Source: Streptomyces zhihengii
GTDB lineage: Bacteria; Actinomycetota; Actinomycetes; Streptomycetales; Streptomycetaceae
Direction: 5' to 3'
Length of the DNA stretch: 64,000 nt
Assembly (NCBI RefSeq): GCF_016919245.1
Contig: NZ_JAFEJA010000001.1
Location: 5,667,501-5,731,500, forward strand
Shown: positions 1 through 7,655 of the stretch, in pieces
How the letters are laid out: every line of letters starts with the position of its first letter
Position numbering within the stretch: the first letter of the stretch is position 1
The notes under the pieces: model-generated
The model's input: the letters and a program-made list of their open reading frames with translations, nothing else
Database searches by the model: none
Told to the model about the DNA's origin: nothing
Program-made: the position numbers and the translations under genes

Positions 1-1
1 C

Positions 2-835
2 GGCTACTTGATGAAGGGCCAGCGGTGGGTGGCCGGGCACGGCCGGTGGTTCGGCTTCGGGCTGCTGCCCGGGCTGGTGACCCTGGTGCTGTACGCGGCC
101 GCGCTGTTCGGCCTGGTGACTTTCGCCGACGACCTGATCGCCTGGGCGACCCCGTTCGCCGACGACTGGTCCTCGCCGTGGCTGGAGACCTTCCGCGGCG
201 CCCTGACCGCGCTGCTGTTCGCCCTCGGGCTCTTCCTGTCGGTGATCACCTTCACCGCCGTGACCCTGCTGGTCGGGCAGCCCTTCTACGAGTCCCTCTC
301 CGAGCAGGTCGACCGCACCGAGGGCGGCGACGTCCCCTCCTCGGGGCTGTCGCTCTGGCGCGAACTGTGGATCTCGGCCCGCGACTCGCTGCGGATCCTG
401 CTCCGCGTCGTCCTCTGGGGCGTGCTGCTCTTCGCCTGCGGCTTCATCCCCGTGGTCGGGCAGACCGCCGTGCCGCTGATCGGCTTCTGCGTCTCCGGGT
501 TCTTCCTCACGGAGGAGCTGACCGCGGTGGCCATGCAGCGCCGCGGCATCGACCTGAAGAGGCGGCTGCGGCTGCTGCGGGCGCGCCGCACGGCCGTCCT
601 CGGCTTCGGCGTACCGCTGGTGCTGGCCTTCCTCGTGCCCTTCGTCGCCGTCTTCCTGATGCCGGGGGCGGTCGCGGGCGCGACCCTGATGGCCCGTGAG
701 CTGGCGCCCGCGCCGGACACCGGTAGCGGTGACGTCCCGGGGGACGCCGCTCCCGGCGAGGACGGCTCCGTCGCGGCGGGCGCCGCGCCGCCGCCGGTGG
801 CGTGGCCGGAACCGGGGCAGGGGCCGCGGCGCTGA
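2..835 (+). CDS. EI24/CysZ-like integral membrane protein, 5' end cut by window edge
   Basis: The frame is open from the first bases of the window and begins GYLMKGQRWVAGHGRW, which looks like the interior of the EI24 family N-terminus, so a few codons probably lie upstream. At least four hydrophobic segments are visible (GLLPGLVTLVLYAA, ALLFALGLFLSVITFTAV, ILLRVVLWGVLLFACGF, VLGFGVPLVLAFLVPFVAVF), separated by basic loops; the last 50 residues are a Pro/Gly/Ala-rich cytoplasmic or surface tail. The EI24/CysZ family includes sulfate permeases, but the substrate cannot be read from the sequence. The gene converges on the kinase gene downstream. The family call is fairly secure; the transport role is inference. 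Confidence 0.8.
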   Translation, partial: GYLMKGQRWVAGHGRWFGFGLLPGLVTLVLYAAALFGLVTFADDLIAWATPFADDWSSPWLETFRGALTALLFALGLFLSVITFTAVTLLVGQPFYESLSEQVDRTEGGDVPSSGLSLWRELWISARDSLRILLRVVLWGVLLFACGFIPVVGQTAVPLIGFCVSGFFLTEELTAVAMQRRGIDLKRRLRLLRARRTAVLGFGVPLVLAFLVPFVAVFLMPGAVAGATLMARELAPAPDTGSGDVPGDAAPGEDGSVAAGAAPPPVAWPEPGQGPRR

Positions 836-870
836 GACGCTGACGCGCGGGGCCGGGGTGGCAGCGGCGG

Positions 871-2955
871 TCAGCCGCGTTCGATGCCGCTCGTGTCCCG
901 CAGCAGACCGCGCCGGCGGTGGTCCAGCACCACGACGAGGGCTTCCCCGCGTTCCCCGACCGCGAGATTCCAGACACCGGGGACCAGCTCGCCGATCCTG
1001 TGGTGCGGGTCGGCCTCCGCGACGATCTGCCGGACGACGGGGACGGCGAACCAGAACGGCGCGAACGGCGGGGTCTCCGGATCCGGCACGGGAGACGCCA
1101 GCCCGCCGTCGTGCGGCGGGACGGCCTGAGCGGCTCCCTCGGCCATCGTCCCGGGCTCCGGTGCGGTGGCCGGACCGGACTTGCCGGCCGTGTACCACGC
1201 GGGCGGTCGGAACCGAAGGTCCTCGTCGGACTCCATGGCCCGGCCCGCGCCGTTGGCCGCGTCCGTCAGGACCCGGACGTCGCGCCGCGAGTGGGCGCGT
1301 CGGTCCGCCGTCCCCTCCTGACCGGGTGGGATGCGCAGGGCGTCGCGCAGCTCGTGCAGCTCGGAGACACCACGGTGCTTCGCCGCGGCCTTCAGGACGA
1401 GGTCGGCGGCGTCGTGCCGGCCCTCGCGGCGGAGCTGTTCCGTCAGCCGTGCCACGTCGGGCGTGGGGAGTCGGCGCCCTGCCTCACGCAGCAGGGCCTC
1501 CGCTTCCGCCTGGTGACGTCCGGCGACGCTCAGGACGCCGGCCGCCGCCGCGAGCTGGGGCGGGGTGAGGTTCTGCGCGGCCTTGACCAGGACGCGCAGG
1601 CGGGTTGCCGTCCCCGCGTCGTCGGCGTGCAGGGAGTCGACGAGGGCGACCAGTTCGCGGACGGGGGCCGACATCGCCGTGGTGGTCTCGGCGGGCGGAA
1701 GGGATCCCGTCGTCCAGCCGGGAGGCAGGGCGATGGGCGGTGTGAACGGGGCGGGCTGTGCCACGGGAGCGTCCGACGAAGGCAGCGGCTCGGGGTACCG
1801 CGTGACGGGAGGCGTCGCGGCTTGTCCGGGGAGGTGGTCTCCGGAGCGCTCGGCGGGTTCGACCCGGACCGGGGGCGACGGGTGGCCGCGGTCGGGCGAT
1901 GTGACAGGAGTGCCGGTGTGACGGTGCCGGACGGCAACTTCCCTCATCAAGCCCTCCCTGGGGCTGAGGGGTGGCTCGGCGGGAGTCGGGCCCGGAGGTG
2001 TCGCGGCCGGTTCGGATGTGGCCTGCGCGGGCGGCCCGGAGGGCGTGCCCGAGGCGTCCGGTGCGGGTGCTTCCGGCGCCGGTGGCCCGCCGGAGGCCTT
2101 CGCCGGGGCGACCGGGGCGGCCGGGGTGACCCGGGACGGCCGGGGCTCGGGGGGAGGAGCCGTCGCGGCGGCGAGGGCCGTGGACACCTCCTCCGCGGTC
2201 AGGCGGGACGCGGGGTCCTTCACCAGGAGGCCGCGGATGACGTCCGTCAGGGCGCCGGCGTGTGTCGGCTCCGGCGGGGCCTCGTCGCAGATCGCGCGGA
2301 CGGTGGCCGCCTGGGTCGTGCGGCTGAAGGGCTGGCGGCCCTCGACGGTCTCCCACAGGACCGCCCCGAGCGACCACAGGTCCGACGCGGCGCTGCCGCG
2401 GTCGTCCTCCAACTGCTCGGGGGCCATGTAGAGCGAGGTCCCCGGGGTCCCCCCGAGGGCGGTCAGCTGCGACATGTCGTCGAGGAGGGCGACGCCGAAG
2501 TCGGTGACGACGACCCGGGGGCCGGCGACCAGGATGTTGGCCGGCTTCAGGTCCCGGTGGACGATGTCCTTGCCGTGGGCCTCCCGCAGGGCGCCGAGGA
2601 CGGCGAGGCCGAGGCGCGCGGCCTCCGGTACCGGGAGCTTTCCGGAGGTGCGGAGCACGTCCTTGAGCGAGGGGCCGTCCACGTACTCCATCACGATGGC
2701 CGGCGGGTCGAGGTGGGAGAGCAGGTCGTGGACCGCGACGACGGCGTCGTGGCGCATCCGGGCGAGTGCCCTCGCCTCGCGGTCGAAGCGGCGCCGCTCC
2801 TCGTCGCCGGTGCCGTGGAGGAAGAGCAGTTCCTTCAGCGCGACCTGGCGGCCGAGCCGCTCGTCCTCGGCGAGCCACACACGGCCCATCCCGCCCCGGC
2901 CGACGATCCGCTCCAGACGGAACCGCCCGTCGACCAGTTCCCCCCGCTCCCGCAT
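871..2955 (-). CDS. Serine/threonine protein kinase, Hanks type, cytoplasmic
   Basis: This 694-residue protein has a complete kinase domain at residues 12-265: Gly loop GRGGMGRVW, ATP-binding Lys41, catalytic loop HRDLKPAN with Asp135, and DFG at 152-154. It is followed by a Pro/Ala-rich linker (about 270-450) and a helical C-terminal region of about 240 residues that I do not recognise. There is no hydrophobic segment, so unlike PknB-type kinases it has no PASTA sensor and probably acts in the cytosol. The ATG at 2955 lies 6 bases behind a TAGACT -10 box, and no Shine-Dalgarno sequence is obvious, so a leaderless message is likely. Substrates are unknown. Confidence 0.93.
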   Translation of the reverse strand: MRERGELVDGRFRLERIVGRGGMGRVWLAEDERLGRQVALKELLFLHGTGDEERRRFDREARALARMRHDAVVAVHDLLSHLDPPAIVMEYVDGPSLKDVLRTSGKLPVPEAARLGLAVLGALREAHGKDIVHRDLKPANILVAGPRVVVTDFGVALLDDMSQLTALGGTPGTSLYMAPEQLEDDRGSAASDLWSLGAVLWETVEGRQPFSRTTQAATVRAICDEAPPEPTHAGALTDVIRGLLVKDPASRLTAEEVSTALAAATAPPPEPRPSRVTPAAPVAPAKASGGPPAPEAPAPDASGTPSGPPAQATSEPAATPPGPTPAEPPLSPREGLMREVAVRHRHTGTPVTSPDRGHPSPPVRVEPAERSGDHLPGQAATPPVTRYPEPLPSSDAPVAQPAPFTPPIALPPGWTTGSLPPAETTTAMSAPVRELVALVDSLHADDAGTATRLRVLVKAAQNLTPPQLAAAAGVLSVAGRHQAEAEALLREAGRRLPTPDVARLTEQLRREGRHDAADLVLKAAAKHRGVSELHELRDALRIPPGQEGTADRRAHSRRDVRVLTDAANGAGRAMESDEDLRFRPPAWYTAGKSGPATAPEPGTMAEGAAQAVPPHDGGLASPVPDPETPPFAPFWFAVPVVRQIVAEADPHHRIGELVPGVWNLAVGERGEALVVVLDHRRRGLLRDTSGIERG

Positions 2956-2961
2956 GGGCCG

Positions 2962-2967
2962 AGTCTA
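2962..2967 (-). promoter_or_regulatory. -10 box TAGACT of the kinase gene, leaderless layout
   Basis: On the minus strand TAGACT is followed by six bases and then the kinase ATG. It matches the Streptomyces vegetative -10 consensus. Transcription would start at or next to the A of the start codon. The -35 element is not convincing. Confidence 0.5.
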
Positions 2968-2987
2968 CGACCGGCGGTGACGGGCCG

Positions 2988-3704
2988 TCACACCGTCGGA
3001 AGATCCCGCACGACGAGCCCCGGGGTGCGTCCGGCGGAGGCGAGCAGGGTGCCGTCCGGCCCCCAGACGCCGCTGTCGCCGGAGCATTCGCCGGCGTCGC
3101 CGCCGCCGATCTGGTTGGCGAGGAGGACGTGCAGCCCGTTGTCGCGGGCGCGGACGGGGAGGACCTTCTCGAAGGAGTCGTTCTCCGTGTCCAGGACGGA
3201 ACTCGCCACGTACACCGCGCAGTCGTCCGCCTTCGCCCGCTCCGCCACCTCGGGGAAGCGGTTGTCGTAGCAGACGGCGACGGCGAAGCGGACGCCGTCG
3301 AGGGTGAAGCGGCCGTCGGTGGTGCCGGGTTCGAAGATCTCCAGCTCCCGGCCGTACAGGTGCGTCTTGTCGTAGCGGGCGAGCAGGCCGCCGTCCGGAC
3401 CGATGACGAGGGCGGTGATCGCCGGGCGGCCGGCGGACGTGGCGGCGGCGCAGCCGATCAGCGCGGCCGTGGACGTCTGGCGGCAGGCGTCCCGCAGGGG
3501 TGCCAGCCGCGGGTCGTCCTCGGTCAGCCAGGCGTCCGGGCCCGCGGCGACGGGGTCGAGGAGGTAGCCGTTCACGGACAGCTCGCAGAAGGCGACGAAG
3601 CGGACATCCTGCTCGCCCGCCCGCTCGACCAGTGCGGTCATGCTGCGCACGTTCGCCTCGATGTCGCCGGGCACGGACACGAACTGACCTGCTGCGATCC
3701 TCAT
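2988..3704 (-). CDS. Nitrilase-superfamily carbon-nitrogen hydrolase
   Basis: At 238 residues this is a single-domain amidohydrolase of the nitrilase superfamily. The Glu-Lys-Cys triad is intact: Glu41 (CELSVNGY), Lys113 (YDKTHLYG) and Cys145 (VAVCYDNRFPE). The family hydrolyses amides or nitriles of small cytosolic molecules; the compact size and lack of extra domains fit an omega-amidase/carbamoylase-like enzyme rather than an NAD synthetase subunit. The substrate cannot be predicted. It follows the start of the kinase gene in the same orientation (32 bases between that ATG and this stop), but lies upstream of it, so the two could be co-transcribed. Confidence 0.9.
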   Translation of the reverse strand: MRIAAGQFVSVPGDIEANVRSMTALVERAGEQDVRFVAFCELSVNGYLLDPVAAGPDAWLTEDDPRLAPLRDACRQTSTAALIGCAAATSAGRPAITALVIGPDGGLLARYDKTHLYGRELEIFEPGTTDGRFTLDGVRFAVAVCYDNRFPEVAERAKADDCAVYVASSVLDTENDSFEKVLPVRARDNGLHVLLANQIGGGDAGECSGDSGVWGPDGTLLASAGRTPGLVVRDLPTV

Positions 3705-3758
3705 GCGCCCATGATGCGGCAGACCCCGCCCGGTACGCCGGGCGGGGTCCCCGCGCGG

Positions 3759-4997
3759 TCAGCCCGCCGCCGCGGCGACCTCGACGATCGCCCGCACCTG
3801 GGCGATGATGTCCAGCCGGTTGCGCACGAACTCCGGGTCCGTCACCTCGGTGGTGTTCCCCGCCCCGAACTGGAGCACCGGGGTGTGCACGTGCCCGCCC
3901 GGGACGGTGAGACCGAGCCGGTCGCGCAGCAGGGTCGCCCGGTAGGCGATCTCGTTGGAGAGGTAGTCGCCGCCGCCGCCGGCCCGCGCCGCCGACCCCG
4001 GGGTCGGGCCTTCGGGGCGCACGACCGGGGCGGTGCCCCCGGCCGGGACCTCGGTCACGGAGGTGTTGTCGTACACCGGGAAGCGCCCGGTCGGGGCCGC
4101 CGTGATCGCCGCGTACGGCAGCGTGGTGGCCGTCCACTGCGGCTGGGTCGCCGGATCGGTCACCGGCACGAGGCCGGTGCGCGAGAGGTTGTCGTTGTCG
4201 GCGAAGCCGCCGCGCCACGCGCCGTTGAACCGTTCGACGTCGATCCGGCCGACGCGCCCCTGGCTGACCGTCGTGAAGAGGTCGGCCCGCGGCAGCACCG
4301 GCCGCAGCGTCCGCTCCACCGTGCCGGCGGCGAAGTCGTCCCAGCGGACGGGGAAGACGGCCGTCTCGACGCGGGCGGGCCCGTCGGGGGTGCGGATCCA
4401 GGTGCCGTCCAGGGCGAGCGCGGTGGCGCCCGAGGGGTTGCTGATCCGGATGTCCCGGTCCAGCGTGAACGGGTCGAAGCCGGTCAGCACGATGTGCCGC
4501 ACGCCCTTGCCGCCGGGGAAGTCCATCGAGTCCTGCCCGCGCGACGCCTGTTCGAGGCGGTCCAGCAGGCGGGCGCGTCGCGCGTCGTCGAGACCGAAGG
4601 CGGGCTGCCACACCCGGAGCTGGGAGGTCATCCCGAGCCGGGCCCAGTACAGCGGACGGTCGTCGTCCCGGCTCAGGTCCCCGCGCGCCGGGCCCCGCCC
4701 CTGCGCCCGGTCCACGGCGCGCTCCCACAGGGCGCGGCCCTGGCGGACGACGGCCCGCTCGGCCTCGCGGTAGCCGCCGGCCGCGGCCAGCGAGCGGGCG
4801 AAGGCCGGTGCCACGGTGTCGAATCCGCTGCGCCGCAGGATCTCCTGCGGCACCGCGCGCGTCAGCCGCTGCTCCTCGGCCGTGGGCGCGGGGGCCCGGT
4901 CCGTGCTTCTCGCCGCCGCGGGCGGGGCGACGGCGGCCCCCAGGGCGAGGCTGGCGGCCAGGGCGAGCACGGTGACGCGGGGGCGTATCCGGAACAC
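3759..4997 (-). CDS. Exported pyroglutamyl-peptidase-I-like protein (C15 fold), catalytic Cys replaced by Ser
   Basis: Residues 1-30 form a signal peptide (basic N-terminus, LALAASLALGAAVA, AAAR). A helical insert of about 130 residues follows, then a region that reads like pyrrolidone-carboxyl peptidase: VLTGFDPF (170-177) and NPS (187-189), Glu255 in RIDVERFN, the segment GGDYLSNEIAYR, and His371 in GGHVHTP. In the family the YxCN motif holds the nucleophilic Cys; here it is Ser347, and the codon TCC is clear. The protein is about twice the length of cytosolic Pcp and exported, so it is either inactive, a Ser variant, or a binding protein. The GTG start at 4997 has GGAAGGA about 7 bases upstream. 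Confidence 0.8.
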   Translation of the reverse strand: MFRIRPRVTVLALAASLALGAAVAPPAAARSTDRAPAPTAEEQRLTRAVPQEILRRSGFDTVAPAFARSLAAAGGYREAERAVVRQGRALWERAVDRAQGRGPARGDLSRDDDRPLYWARLGMTSQLRVWQPAFGLDDARRARLLDRLEQASRGQDSMDFPGGKGVRHIVLTGFDPFTLDRDIRISNPSGATALALDGTWIRTPDGPARVETAVFPVRWDDFAAGTVERTLRPVLPRADLFTTVSQGRVGRIDVERFNGAWRGGFADNDNLSRTGLVPVTDPATQPQWTATTLPYAAITAAPTGRFPVYDNTSVTEVPAGGTAPVVRPEGPTPGSAARAGGGGDYLSNEIAYRATLLRDRLGLTVPGGHVHTPVLQFGAGNTTEVTDPEFVRNRLDIIAQVRAIVEVAAAAG

Positions 4998-5049
4998 GGC
5001 AGTCCTTCCGTCGGGTGGGCGGAAGTATCGCCGCCGCCGGGACTCCTGG

Positions 5050-5182
5050 CTACGGGGCCTTGATCCGCCGGTGCGGCCGAGGGGACCGGGAGGCGGCGGG
5101 GCGGCTGCGGGACCGTGGGGCGGCGGGGCGGTGATGTGGTGGTGCGGCCGGGGCGCGGCGGTGCGGCGGTGCGGCTACGGGG
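5050..5182. repeat. Duplicated gene-end sequence between the Pcp-like and SGNH genes
   Basis: The 10-mer CTACGGGGCC followed by a TGAT-like core occurs at 5050 and again at 5173, where it encodes the last residues of the SGNH protein. The 120 bases between are an unusually simple G-rich run (GCGG, GTGG units). It looks like slippage or local duplication of the 3' end of the downstream-reading gene. No gene is visible in 4998-5174. Confidence 0.4.
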
Positions 5183-6080
5183 CCGTGATGTGGCGGTAGG
5201 CGATGTCGGCCAGCCGGCGCTGACCGTCCTTGCTGGGGTGGAACCAGTCCCAGCGGCTGAGCTGGGTCTCGGTGAAGCGGAAGCCGAAGACGTCGCCGTC
5301 GTCCCAGCGGCAGCGGTCGTCCTCGGCGCAGACGTCCTCCAGCACCTCGTTGTAGGCGATCACCCGCTGGTGGACGGTGTCCCGGCGCCGTTCGGCCGCG
5401 GGGCCGTCGTCGTGGGCGTCGCCGAGCATGGTGGCGCAGATGCCGAGCTGCCAGATCCGGCTGCCCAGCGCGTCGTCCCGGCCGGTGGCCCACAGACGCT
5501 TGAGGTCGGGCACGCTCGACACGTAGACCTGGGTCTTCGGCGCCTCCTCGCGCAGGACCTCCATGGCCGTCTCGACGGACTCCCGGAAGGAGTCCACCGG
5601 GGTCATCCGGTCCAGGGAGTCCGCGCAGGCGTCGTTGGCGCCGACCATCACCGTGACCAGTCCGGGCCGGTGCGCCGCCGCCTTCGCCATCTGGCCGGGC
5701 AGGTCGGAGGCGTCGGCGCCGGAGACGGCGTGGTTCCAGCTGTGCGTGGCGACGCGGGCGGGGCCGAGCAGCCGCAGCGCGACGGAGTCGACCGAGGCGT
5801 CGGAACCGGTGGCCCAGGAGACCTCGGGGCAGTCCGCGAGGACCATGCAGGCGTCGAAGCCGCGGGTGATGGAGTCGCCGACGGCGGCGACGGAGGCCGG
5901 AGTGCCGTCCCACACGGGGGTGGGGGTCGGGGCGGGCCGCGAGGTGGCCGGGCCCGGTCGCGTCTCGTGCGGTGACGGCGCGTCACAAGCCGTCAGGGAG
6001 GCCGCCGTCAGCAGCGCGGCCAGAGCGGCGGAGACGGCTGCCACCGCACGCTTGCGGCGTGTTGCCGGACGCTGACGCAT
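5175..6080 (-). CDS. SGNH/GDSL-family esterase lipoprotein
   Basis: A lipoprotein signal (hydrophobic 13-28, lipobox LTAC with Cys32) is followed by a Thr/Pro spacer and an SGNH hydrolase domain. The family blocks are present: GDSIT with nucleophile Ser70, VGANDA with Asn149, and the C-terminal DWFHPS supplying Asp278 and His281. The expected product is a membrane-anchored esterase or lipase acting outside the cell; the substrate is unknown. It contains six Cys besides the lipobox, consistent with disulfides in an exported SGNH enzyme of the Streptomyces SCO-type. The start is the ATG at 6080, preceded by a purine-rich GGGAGGGG stretch. Confidence 0.88.
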   Translation of the reverse strand: MRQRPATRRKRAVAAVSAALAALLTAASLTACDAPSPHETRPGPATSRPAPTPTPVWDGTPASVAAVGDSITRGFDACMVLADCPEVSWATGSDASVDSVALRLLGPARVATHSWNHAVSGADASDLPGQMAKAAAHRPGLVTVMVGANDACADSLDRMTPVDSFRESVETAMEVLREEAPKTQVYVSSVPDLKRLWATGRDDALGSRIWQLGICATMLGDAHDDGPAAERRRDTVHQRVIAYNEVLEDVCAEDDRCRWDDGDVFGFRFTETQLSRWDWFHPSKDGQRRLADIAYRHITAP

Positions 6081-6239
6081 CCTGTGATCCCCTCCCGAGA
6101 CCGGCGTCCGACTCCTGCCGGGTGAAAGCTTGGTGCGTACGGGCCCAGGACCGAGCGTACGTCACCCCTCGGGGGCGCCCGCACGATAGCTTTTCCCCGT
6201 CGACCCTGAGGCATCCCCGCCCATCGGCGCCAGTAAATT

Positions 6240-6294
6240 ACATCACGTCACATGATGTCCCTTTTGTGGAGTTTCGCGCCGGATGCTGTTTACT
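6240..6294 (+). promoter_or_regulatory. Candidate promoter with inverted repeat ahead of the DUF3145 gene
   Basis: An inverted repeat ACATCA-N7-TGATGT (6240-6258) stands just before TTGTGG (6264-6269) and a T/A-rich -10-like patch TGTTTACT (6287-6294). It is the most A/T-rich stretch of the 258-bp gap between the divergent SGNH and DUF3145 genes. The repeat could be an operator; both assignments are by eye. Confidence 0.35.
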
Positions 6295-6338
6295 GAGGCC
6301 GCTGGGAAGGTGACCCTCGTCCCACACTGGAGGTCCCG

Positions 6339-6833
6339 GTGACGACACGTGGCGTTCTGTACGTTCACTCCGCACCGCGCGCGCTGTGCCCGCACGTCGA
6401 GTGGGCGATCGCGGGAGTGCTCGGCACACGGGTCCAGCTCGACTGGATCCGCCAGCCGGCATCGCCCGGCACCTGGAGAGCGGAGTTCTCCTGGCGCGGT
6501 GAGGCCGGTACGGCCTCCAAACTCGCCTCCGCGCTGCGCGGATGGCATCTGCTGCGCTTCGAGGTCACGGCCGAGCCGTGCGCGACGGCCGAGGGGGAGC
6601 GCTACAGCGCCACCCCCGAGCTCGGCATCTTCCACGCCGTGACGGGAATCCACGGCGACATCCTGGTCCCCGAGGACCGCCTGCGGGCCGCCATGGCGCG
6701 GGCCGCCCAGGGGGAGACCGAGCTGGAGGCGGAGATCGCCAAGCTGCTCGGGAAGCCGTGGGACGACGAGCTGGAGCCGTTCCGCTACGCGGGCGAGGGC
6801 GCACCGGTCCGCTGGCTCCACCAGGTGGTCTGA
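6339..6833 (+). CDS. DUF3145 family protein
   Basis: The 164-residue sequence starts TTRGVLYVHSAPRALCPHVEWA and shows the compact alpha/beta pattern of the actinobacterial DUF3145 family, whose members are of this length. No catalytic motif or signal peptide is visible, so a cytosolic protein is expected. The function is unknown. GTG at 6339 is preceded by GGAGG about 6 bases upstream. The gene is single and diverges from the SGNH gene. Confidence 0.85.
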   Translation: MTTRGVLYVHSAPRALCPHVEWAIAGVLGTRVQLDWIRQPASPGTWRAEFSWRGEAGTASKLASALRGWHLLRFEVTAEPCATAEGERYSATPELGIFHAVTGIHGDILVPEDRLRAAMARAAQGETELEAEIAKLLGKPWDDELEPFRYAGEGAPVRWLHQVV

Positions 6834-7655
6834 CGCGACACGCGCGCGCCCCGTCGTACGTCCCGCCCGCGCCGCACCCGTGGACCGCGCGCCGCACCCG
6901 TGCGCCGTGCACCGCACGCACCCGCACGCCGCCCCGCACGCCGCCCCGCGTGCCGTCCCGTGATCCGTCGTGCCGCACGCCCCGGCGCGGGCGCCCGATG
7001 CGGCCGGATTGTGGCAGAACCATGACCGCAGAGTGAGCCGGATGTGATGAAACGGTGATTGCGGCCGATGGTTCGATGTCGGACTTGTGATCTTGTGAAG
7101 TCCCCGGGGGCGTGGAATAGTCCCGTTCCGCTTCGAGGGATCCGGGGGGATCCGTACACCGCCGAAGCACATCGATCGGATCGCCGCCCGGCCCGCTGAT
7201 GACGGGACGGAGGGGCGATGCGGGGTGGGGGGGGCACATGCCGCGCGCATCGGCACGTACAGGGCGAGGGGTGAGGACGTCGGCTCCCCGTGGGCGACCA
7301 CGGGTGGAGACCGCCCTCCGGGACGGCCCGGACACACCCCTGGGGACGCCGGCGGAGCCGGCCCCGGGAACCTCCTGAACCGACGGACCCCGGCGTCCGC
7401 CCGCCGTCCGTGACACGACGTCACCCCGCGGCCACCGTCCACCGTCTTCGCTTCCCGCGGCCGCCGTGCGCGCCGCGTACCCGTCATGAACATTCCCGAC
7501 ACCGGCGACGTCGCCCACCGCGCGACACCGAACGTGCCGGGAACGGACCGCATCGCGGACCGTTCCCGCGCAGGCACGACGTGACGGTGCAAGGACCTCC
7601 GAGGACCAGGCACCCGAGCGCATCCACCTTCCCCATCGACGTGCGGAGACACGTG
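6834..7655. other. 822-bp gene-free leader region before the RHS gene
   Basis: No convincing gene lies here on either strand; open frames are G+C artefacts without starts, ribosome sites or family patterns. 6865-6960 is low-complexity, with repeats of CGCGCCGCACCCGTG and CGCACGCCGCCC. From about 7010 base composition drops, and a candidate promoter lies near 7093-7121. A duplicated GGGATCC sits at 7138-7152. The untranslated leader of the RHS mRNA would be about 500 bases if that promoter is right. Confidence 0.5.
7093..7121 (+). promoter_or_regulatory. Candidate promoter of the RHS toxin operon
   Basis: TTGTGA (7093-7098) is followed after 16-17 bases by GAATAGT (7115-7121), inside the only A/T-richer part of the intergenic region. 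It resembles the vegetative Streptomyces pattern loosely. The start codon is about 535 bases further on, so an additional nearer promoter may exist. Confidence 0.3.

Noticed and set aside
7100..7250. A riboswitch in the RHS leader
   Set aside because: I could not match conserved cores of cobalamin, TPP, ydaO or other riboswitches; only short hairpins are visible.
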